Of a DNA stretch of 64,000 bases, positions 9,528-16,900 are shown in pieces; within the stretch, counting starts at the first letter, position 1; each line of letters begins with the position of its first letter. The notes beneath the pieces were generated by a model. It did no database searches. It was not told the DNA's origin and saw only the letters and a list, made by a program, of their open reading frames with translations. Origin of the DNA: Psychrobacter sp. Cmf 22.2. Its GTDB lineage: Bacteria > Pseudomonadota > Gammaproteobacteria > Pseudomonadales > Moraxellaceae. The DNA lies in assembly GCF_001921745.1 (NCBI RefSeq), contig NZ_MRYA01000001.1:868001-932000 (forward strand). Direction: 5' to 3'. The position numbers were made by a program, and so were the translations under genes.

Positions 9528-9765
9528 GAGATACACAAACATACGACAATGATCTTAATTACTATTTTTAGCATGTGTTTATATAGTCAAGTTACAACTA
9601 TACATCTTGTAACGTAAGGTCATCATGACCTCGACATACTTTACATAAACGTTCTATCGATAAGTGTCGATAATTTTTCATACTTTAAGAGTGATTAATT
9701 AAGCACTTAACTTAATCCAAATTTATAATTAATAAGTAAATAATAATCAATTTAAGGATAAAATT

Positions 9766-10458
9766 ATGAATAATCGTGACAATGATCTTATCAATGATCG
9801 AGTAATAGACCCCAACGATCGCGTCATAACTAACGACAATCTCGTTGGTGGCGATAAAGAACGTATCATAGATGACAATGCTCGTAGAATGGCAAGTTCT
9901 GAGCGGGTCGTAGATAACTCTGACCGTGTCGCAGGTGATAGAGTCATCGAAGATCATGATAATATTGATCGTGATGAAGTAAAGCATATGTCTAAAGAAT
10001 CAAAAGAGGATCTTAATGCCGATCCTATTACTGGCGAGCCAGGTTCTCATCCAGTTGGTACAGGTGTTGGCGGTATTGGCGGTGCAGCAGCAGGAGCAGC
10101 AATTGGTACGATGGCAGGACCGCTCGGTACTCTAATTGGTGGTGCGATTGGTGCTGTTGTTGGTGGCGGAGCAGGACATGCAGCTGCTGAAGCTATTGAT
10201 CCAACACGTGAAGAGGCTTACTGGCGCGCAGAACATGCCAACACCAGCTATTATCAGCAAGGTCATGATTTTGACCGTGATTTACATCCAGCCTATGCCG
10301 TAGGTTATGCCAATAGAGCGCGCTATCCTGCTGATGCACGTTTTGAAGATCACGAAAATGATCTAAAACGTTCATGGGAAGAAGTGAAAGGTGATTCTCG
10401 CCTAGCATGGGATGATGCTCGTCATGCATCACGCGATGCATGGAACCGAGTTAGCTAA
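9766..10458 (+). CDS. Glycine-zipper domain protein with DRV repeats (unknown function)
   Basis: A 230-aa protein with a good ribosome binding site (AAGGA, 8 bases before ATG). Residues 1-85 are highly charged, rich in Asp, Asn and Arg, and contain a loose repeat: NDRV, NDRV, SERV, SDRV, GDRV. Residues 96-150 form a strong glycine zipper (TGVGGIGGAAAGAAIG, then GGAIGAVVGGGAGHAAAEA), a membrane-inserting or oligomerising helical hairpin. The C-terminus is acidic and aromatic with two related WxxVxxxSRxAW-like stretches (SWEEVKGDSRLAWDDARH). There is no signal peptide. Such proteins are often stress-induced in Moraxellaceae, but nothing here shows that directly. The gene is monocistronic, flanked by non-coding DNA on both sides. 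Confidence 0.75.
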   Translation: MNNRDNDLINDRVIDPNDRVITNDNLVGGDKERIIDDNARRMASSERVVDNSDRVAGDRVIEDHDNIDRDEVKHMSKESKEDLNADPITGEPGSHPVGTGVGGIGGAAAGAAIGTMAGPLGTLIGGAIGAVVGGGAGHAAAEAIDPTREEAYWRAEHANTSYYQQGHDFDRDLHPAYAVGYANRARYPADARFEDHENDLKRSWEEVKGDSRLAWDDARHASRDAWNRVS

Positions 10459-10809
10459 TTTTTGTGGTCTATAAAATATATTGTGTTTAGCAGTTTTTAT
10501 GTAGATGCGGCTTACTTCGTTTGTAAGTCGCATCATTAGATACAGTACTATTACTAATTAGTAAAGTGTGTTGACTATCATGTATAGAAACTTGCTGGTT
10601 TGTGAATTACAAGGTAACAAATGTATATGCAGTATAACGGATATACCCAACTAATGTAATTTATGCTATGTTGAAGCTTCCAAAGGCAACTTTGGAGGCT
10701 TTTTTGTTTGTATTCAAAATCGGTAAATTTGAAGAATAATATATTAAAATAAAATATAATATTTCAAATAATCATTTTAAAACCATATAAAAATAATAAT
10801 AGGTAATTT
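10459..10809. other. Intergenic region with two hairpins; possible small RNA
   Basis: A 12-bp hairpin (10504-10534, GATGCGGCTTAC pairing with GTAAGTCGCATC) lies just after the glycine-zipper gene, without a T run. A second, terminator-quality hairpin lies 216 bases downstream of that gene's stop. No open reading frame with a start signal was seen between them. The distance leaves room for a separate short transcript ending at the second hairpin, but no convincing promoter was identified. Confidence 0.4.
10674..10705 (+). terminator. Intrinsic terminator
   Basis: A 12-bp stem (AAGCTTCCAAAG with CTTTGGAGGCTT, one wobble) and a GCAA loop is followed by T6. It lies far from the upstream stop codon, so it may end a long 3' untranslated region or an independent small RNA. 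Confidence 0.8.
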
Positions 10810-11838
10810 ATGGATCGTCATACAAGCAACGATGAGCGAAAACAATTCTATATAGCTACTGCCAACTTACTCAATTTTGCCAATCCAAATCGAATTTATT
10901 ATGATAATGCACCCGCTTATGATCAAAAGAGCTACCTAGATAAGTTACAAGGTATAACTGGATTACTTACTAAAGCTCATGCAGATATTATTGCAGTACA
11001 AGAAGTATGGGATAGTAAGGCACTAGAAGCGTTGGCAGTCTCATTAGGTTTTGAAGCCGAGCATGCAATTATTCCGCTTGCTAGCAATGATAGTGCTAGC
11101 AAATATACTCAAGGTCAAGGCGCACAAAAGACGCCAGCTGTTGGTTTTATTAGCCGTTTTGCTCAATTAGAAAGCACGTTATTAAAAGACATAGTTCCTG
11201 AAGCTGTCATCGATGTCCCTGATGTTGGACCTTATCATCAATTCAATCGTCCACCATTGTTATTACGGGCTGATGTGCATGGTCAACCTATAACGATAAT
11301 CACAGCTCATCTTAAAAGTAAACGTGCTTACTTTTTAAGAGACGAGTCTGGTAATTTGTTAGAAGATATGGATGATCCTAATATCCGTGTGCGCGCTAAG
11401 TTACGCAGTTTATGTATGCGGGCGGCAGAAGCTGCATCGATACGGATGTCTATTATTCAGCGGCTACAACATACTCGCGAGCCATTGATATTATTAGGAG
11501 ATATGAATGATGTCACTGGAAGTGTAACTACACAATTGATGGCTGAGACAGGAGAGGTGAACTATGATAAAAGTATGCGTGATATAGCCTTATTCGATGC
11601 AGCTCGTATTCAAGCTCGTTATGGCTGGATGAAAGACGTTGCTTATACACATATTCATCAGGGCATGCCAGAGGTTATTGATCAATTATTCGTTTCAGAA
11701 GAATTTTTGCCTGATAGTAAATTTTCGTTAGGTCATGTGGAACGCGTGGATTATTTTAATGATCATTTGAAGTGGGATTATGCTGACAGAGTTATCGATC
11801 ATGGCATTGTCCGAGCAAAAATAAGACTTTACGATTAA
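10810..11838 (+). CDS. Endonuclease/exonuclease/phosphatase family protein
   Basis: A metal-dependent phosphodiesterase-fold protein of 342 aa. The four-layer EEP fold is recognised from ATANLLNFANP near the N-terminus, the metal-binding Glu in IIAVQEVWD (about residue 63), IITAHLKSK (about 163), the Asp/Asn pair in LLGDMNDVTG (about 237) and a C-terminal Asp-His (DRVIDHG, about 331). There is no signal peptide, so it is predicted cytoplasmic. Members of this superfamily cut DNA, RNA, phospholipids or phosphoinositides, and the substrate cannot be told here. The gene stands alone behind a terminator. The ribosome binding site is weak (AGGT, 6-7 bases before ATG). Confidence 0.8.
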   Translation: MDRHTSNDERKQFYIATANLLNFANPNRIYYDNAPAYDQKSYLDKLQGITGLLTKAHADIIAVQEVWDSKALEALAVSLGFEAEHAIIPLASNDSASKYTQGQGAQKTPAVGFISRFAQLESTLLKDIVPEAVIDVPDVGPYHQFNRPPLLLRADVHGQPITIITAHLKSKRAYFLRDESGNLLEDMDDPNIRVRAKLRSLCMRAAEAASIRMSIIQRLQHTREPLILLGDMNDVTGSVTTQLMAETGEVNYDKSMRDIALFDAARIQARYGWMKDVAYTHIHQGMPEVIDQLFVSEEFLPDSKFSLGHVERVDYFNDHLKWDYADRVIDHGIVRAKIRLYD

Positions 11839-11872
11839 CCGTACAATATAACGAGTCAAATTATCAATGGGT

Positions 11873-11914
11873 ACATTATCATATAATCCATTCACGCCCC
11901 TTGTTTGATAATGT
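11873..11914. repeat. Inverted repeat after the EEP-family gene
   Basis: ACATTATCA (11873-11881) and TGATAATGT (11906-11914) form a 9-bp inverted repeat separated by 24 bases, without a T run. It may be a weak transcription end or a protein site; nothing decides between them. Confidence 0.35.
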
Positions 11915-11971
11915 GCAAGTGTTTATGATGCTCCCTCATTGAGTTTAGTAGCAATAATACTTACTACTAAA

Positions 11972-12005
11972 TTGACATTAGTATGCTGGTTTAATGTTAA
12001 TGTCA
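11972..12005 (+). promoter_or_regulatory. Candidate promoter overlapping an inverted repeat upstream of the TetR-like gene
   Basis: A perfect -35 box TTGACA (11972-11977) is followed at 18 bp by GTTAAT (11996-12001), a 4/6 match to the -10 box. The inverted repeat TGACATTA (11973-11980) and TAATGTCA (11998-12005) covers both boxes. This layout is what an autorepressing TetR-type protein would use. Inferred from position and symmetry. Confidence 0.45.
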
Positions 12006-12058
12006 TTCGATGAAGATCATATTTATACATAATAGGGCGTAATAACAAGAGGTTCATA

Positions 12059-12751
12059 ATGAGTGATCATAAAGACGACAAAATAGAAGACATTTTGGTC
12101 GATTCGGAATTGGCTAAGAAGTTGGTACCAAACAAGTTCAAGTTCACAAGTCAGCAAGGACGAGTACGCCGTCAAAAACTGTTGATGGGTGCAAAAAAAC
12201 TGAGTGAAACTCGCTCTATTAACGATATTAGCTTAGCTGATGTGTGTGAAGAAGCTGGTATTCCGCGAGCTTCTGCTTATCATTTTTTTCCAAACATTGA
12301 AGCAATATTTTTAGCTTTGCGTTTTTTAAATGCAATTGAGATTTTAGAAATATTAACGACCGTTGAGACGGTGGATTACGATAGATGGCAGGGTTACTTG
12401 ACGGCTCTGATCCAGCGCTGCGTAAGCATCTTTCATGAAGATCAGACCAAAGCCAAACTGATTTATGATACCAATACGCCAGATTTTGAAGGTGATGGTT
12501 TTGGTGAAGATATAGATCATCAAATTGTCGAGCTCGTCTATAAGCGTTTATCAGAGCGCTATGAGATGCCAAAATTTGAAGACATACAAGACACATTGTT
12601 AGTAACTTATAGTATCATCAATGGTATATTTACTTTATCGTATCGTCGTCATGAGCGTATTACAGATAACTATCTGCAAGAAGCGACCACCGCATCTATT
12701 GCTTATCTGCGTTGCTACTTGCCAGAGAAGCTACCGCGCAAAAACCGTTAA
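12059..12751 (+). CDS. TetR/AcrR family transcriptional regulator
   Basis: A 230-aa predicted repressor. An N-terminal extension of about 35 residues precedes the DNA-binding helix-turn-helix (about residues 40-85). The characteristic TetR signature is ISLADVCEEAGIPRASAYHFFPNIEAIFLAL. The C-terminal ligand/dimerisation domain (about 90-220) is acidic and not recognisable at subfamily level. An inverted repeat overlaps the likely promoter, suggesting autoregulation. The neighbouring surface-protein locus converges on this gene rather than sharing its promoter, so no target can be assigned from context. A terminator follows the stop. Confidence 0.87.
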   Translation: MSDHKDDKIEDILVDSELAKKLVPNKFKFTSQQGRVRRQKLLMGAKKLSETRSINDISLADVCEEAGIPRASAYHFFPNIEAIFLALRFLNAIEILEILTTVETVDYDRWQGYLTALIQRCVSIFHEDQTKAKLIYDTNTPDFEGDGFGEDIDHQIVELVYKRLSERYEMPKFEDIQDTLLVTYSIINGIFTLSYRRHERITDNYLQEATTASIAYLRCYLPEKLPRKNR

Positions 12752-12835
12752 GACTCGGTTGTGCTAATTTGAGCTTCAGATAGTCATAGATGTTACTGTT
12801 TACTATGAATAGATGATGAAGTAATCACTATCAAT

Positions 12836-12860
12836 AAGCTGACGTCATGTCGGCTTTTTT
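12836..12860 (+). terminator. Intrinsic terminator of the TetR-like gene
   Basis: A stem GCTGAC with GTCGGC (one wobble), loop GTCAT, is followed by T6 on the plus strand. It lies in the 127-bp gap between two convergent genes. Confidence 0.75.
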
Positions 12861-12878
12861 GTTTTATAAAGCTATGAT

Positions 12879-13811
12879 TTAGTTAATGAGATATTTTATG
12901 GTCTCATGACCAATATTATATTTGGCAGTTGGCATAGTCATATTAAGTGTTATAGATTGAGCCAAAGATGACTTTTTGACGTCATTACTGTTTGTAGTAT
13001 TGGATGTCAGAGGTAGGGATTGACCACGACAAATATCATCTTGCGGATCTAATGGTACATATCGCTTATAGTAATCAACGATCGAGTTTTCGAGTGCTAC
13101 GTTGGTCTTTGAATCATGAGCATTAACATAGGCTTCACGTGCCTGCTCTAACCAACGTTCAGCCATTCGAAAATGCGTACCGGACTGACGTCTATCATGA
13201 GCACACTGATCAGCTGCTGCCCAAATGAGAGCAACCTCACTAAATGCCAACTCACGTGGGGCAATGATATCACTATTACTGTTGTTTAAAGTGCTACCTT
13301 TTAGAGCACTTATTGTTGCCCATAGGTCAGTTCTCATCAATGCAGACGTCGATGGAATATCAGTTGTTAAACTCAAATCTTTATCAGCATCGCTTTGTAG
13401 CTTTTGTAAAATAGTAGCGGCAGCTTTTAATGCGTGATTGCCAGCAGATGAGTGGCTTTTAATACTGTTCTCATAAGAGGCGTAGTTGAGCCAAGCTTGG
13501 GCTTTATAAGCAAAATATTGCTGACGTGTGGTTAGAAAGTTTTGTTGGTATGAAGCAAGCTTGGTTAGCATACAGTCGATAGTTTGTTGTTCGGACTGCT
13601 GAGACTTTGCGTGAGCATTTCGTGCAACTTTATCATCATAGCAATAACTGACCGTACTAGTAGTATCATGAGCTAGGTTTTTGTTATTACGGTTATGATC
13701 TGCAGCCTGTGCTAAAGGCAAGGATGCTGCTAACATTACTGCAGGCAGTGCAATACGTGCGCAAAGCTTATAGACAGATACTATCGTCAAAATTTTTGAA
13801 GTATTTAGCAT
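12879..13811 (-). CDS. Exported protein E of the surface locus (OmpA-partner-like, no OmpA domain)
   Basis: A 310-aa exported protein. A signal peptide with a long positive region is predicted to end near residue 36 (AASLPLAQA). The mature part is helical, with an Ala-rich segment QQYFAYKAQAWLNYASYENS and a second helical block with AFSEVALIWAAADQCAHDRR. Four cysteines (SYCYDD, IDCMLTK, DQCAHD, DDICRG) could form two disulphides. In my judgement the AKAQAWL-type region resembles the N-terminal half of OmpA-family proteins found beside giant DUF11 barrel proteins. The peptidoglycan-binding OmpA domain expected after it is absent and the frame simply ends. It lies 114 bp downstream of the barrel gene on the same strand, so it probably works with it. 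Confidence 0.6.
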   Translation of the reverse strand: MLNTSKILTIVSVYKLCARIALPAVMLAASLPLAQAADHNRNNKNLAHDTTSTVSYCYDDKVARNAHAKSQQSEQQTIDCMLTKLASYQQNFLTTRQQYFAYKAQAWLNYASYENSIKSHSSAGNHALKAAATILQKLQSDADKDLSLTTDIPSTSALMRTDLWATISALKGSTLNNSNSDIIAPRELAFSEVALIWAAADQCAHDRRQSGTHFRMAERWLEQAREAYVNAHDSKTNVALENSIVDYYKRYVPLDPQDDICRGQSLPLTSNTTNSNDVKKSSLAQSITLNMTMPTAKYNIGHETIKYLIN

Positions 13812-13925
13812 AATGCAAGCCTTGTTGTATGGTCATTCATCTATGAGCTAGCGTATAAATGGTACAAGATATCGTTATATATGAGACGGTTTTATTAAAC
13901 AAATACACCCTTAGAAATAGGCGCT

Positions 13926-16900
13926 TTAGGTCTCAGGTTCAGCACTTATGCGTTTGTTTTTGCGAGGGTCATTACGTTTAAATAAGTCTTCGTCGAACTT
14001 AAAGCGTAGTCTAAAATATGCGCCTTCTTGAGTACTGTCATCATAAGCGATATCTTCATCTTCAAAGCCCATGAAATTATAACCAAGCGATAACCATAAG
14101 TTAGTCATTGGACTATAACCAACTTCAGCCCCTAGCATGTAAGCCAGATCATTGGCTTGATCGTTCCAATAGGTACCTGCTTGCAAGCCAATGTCCCAGC
14201 GCTCACTGATATCATATAGACTACGTACATAAGCTGCATGTGCGGTGTTGTCACTCTCAAGGTTATCAGCTTCGTATTGGTTATACTTACCAGCATAATG
14301 TCCAGATAGCGTTAATGGACGTGTTGGGTGGTAGTTACCACTCCAGGACCATATTAGTGAGTCTTTTTGATAGGGGTCCGCGCCTGTATTGTTATCGTCT
14401 AAACGATACTCAAGCTTTGCGAGCATATCTAACTGGTTGCTATCATAGTCACGATATGCTGCACCAAGCTGGAAGCGGTTAATAGTACGATGACCATCAT
14501 TATAATCGACACGTGAATAAATGTCTTTCGCTAGTAAAGTGATTTCATCATTATAGCGATAGGCAACACCTGCGCTACCAAGCAATGTGTCACTAGTTTC
14601 GCCCCAGCGCTTTTCTAGACGGCCTGATGCTTTGTAATCTTCTTGAGCCAAGTATTCAACACCAAAACCAACAGCAGTTGCATTACTGTCTGCTTCCCCT
14701 TCAATTGATTCGACACGCTCTAGTAAAGTGTTTAGGGTTAGTCCTTCTTGGACATACCATTTATTTTTTAGACCAATAGCAGCTTCAGCTTCACGTGCGC
14801 TAATGGCATTGCGGGCACGGTATTCACTATAGACTTTACCATCTTTCATATAAGTGGCGTCAAAACCAACGACAGTACGCTGACGTTCATCAGTATCATC
14901 AAGACCATAACTACCTGACAAGCTATTGATTAGGTCATGACGTGCATATAGTCGACCCAAATTACCCAATGGAGTTTCACCGCCAATAGACGTTGCGTTG
15001 CGTGCACTATGCTCAACATCTTGCTCATATTCAGCAAATACCAAGGCTTTATTAAGCTTAGGCAGGCGCGCAGTAACGCGAGCGCGAGCAGTCATGCCTT
15101 CTATGTCTTTTTCTAAAGTATTGACACCGTTGAGTGCTGACTGATTAATAATGTCATCATTAAAGACTGTATCATCAGTAATGTCTACGACGTCAGTTGC
15201 AGCCTGCGTATTACGCGAGGCAGCAGTCGCTTCTTGTTTATAATAACGTAGTCCAATCTCACCAACGATGTTTTGGCTTAAGCGCTGCTCAACACTTGCC
15301 TGTATGCCTTCGCGACTGGCACTGGTGGTATGGTCTTTAGTACGTATGCCTTCAAACTTTAGCGCAGTTGTTTTATTTTTAAACTTATGACTAGCTTCTA
15401 TCCCAGTTTCAGTACGTCCAGCAGTTAGGGGAGAGGCACCAGTTACAAAGCCTTCATCAGCTTTACTATAATAAGCTTTAGCGCGCGTGCGGTTTTTATC
15501 ATCGTAGTTTAGCTCGATACGTAGGGCATCGCCATCAGTATCATCACCTTCTTCAAGCTCTGTTGTATTGATCTGATTACTAGGCTCGTAGTTAGGATTA
15601 CTCGCTTTGCTCTTGGCATACTCTGTAACCAGCTTTAACTTGTCGTTGAATTTAATAACACTGTTAACGCTGGCAAGCTGTTCTTCGTTTAGTGGATCGT
15701 CACTATTGATATAGCTACCGCCAACAGAGATTTTGTTGGTTAATTGCTGCTTACCCGCTACGCCACCAACCCAGTAGTCTTCGCCGCCTTCATCTACTTC
15801 AACTGTAACGCGCAAGTAGATAGGATTGCCATCGATATCTTGACTGGCAATAGGGGCTTTTAGGTATAGGCTGCGGCTAATAGGGTCGATCTCATAGTCA
15901 GCAAAGCGAGTTAAGGTTTCACGACTTACGATAAGACCAGGATTGTTGGCATCGCGGGTGATGACTTCGATGGTTTCAGAGTTTTCAAGTACCGCGTCAA
16001 AGTCGCCAGCAAGTGGATAGGGGCCTGAAATACCGAGACCACGAGTTTCATTGACACGTTGTGATGAGCTGGTTTCAGCGACGAAAGTAGTGATACGGGT
16101 ATCTTCATCCTCAAATTGGGCTTTGATACCTGTTAAGGTACGACTATATTTACCCAGTTTGATGCCTTCATCATTGTCGATCTGAGTCTTTAAATCACCG
16201 TACATAGCAAATGAGCGGCCTTTATCTAGGCGAATATATAGCTTGCTAGTAGACTGAGCATCAAAGCCTTTGGCTGATGAATCGCCGTAGACTGGATAAT
16301 ATTCACCAGGCTCGATATCACGAAACAGGCGTTCGCCTTTTTTGTCGCTATCATAAGCTAGGGTTAACAGATAATCACCGCGTACTTTACCCTTCAAAAA
16401 CATCGCTGCACGACCAGTCGCTGAATAGTCATCACTACCGGCAAACTCATGCAGCTCTTGCTCAAATGCGCCTTGAGCATCTGTGATGCTGCCGCTATCG
16501 AAGTCTTTTAATGATATAGCGCCTTCTACAATACCCACTGCAATAAGTGGACGTAGCTTGGCTGTAAACTGTAGCGGAATCACTTGCTTACTGCTGCCAG
16601 TATCAATAATCAGCTCACCTTTACCAGGGGCGTTTGGTGCAATCACTGGAATCAACAGCTCGCCTCCTGAGACGCTAAACTGTGTGCCGGCTTGATCTTT
16701 ATTACTGTCTTTAAGGTTGATACGACCAATATTGGTATCGATGGTAATAGGGGTCGATGGAATATAAGGACGGTTGTCACGATCTTTTAGACTAATGACG
16801 ACTTGGTATTCGCTCACACCGTCAGCTTCGATCAAACGCTCTTGAGTACGATAATTAATCGCCTGCAAGCTATCGGGTGCAATAACCTCGATAGTTTGCT

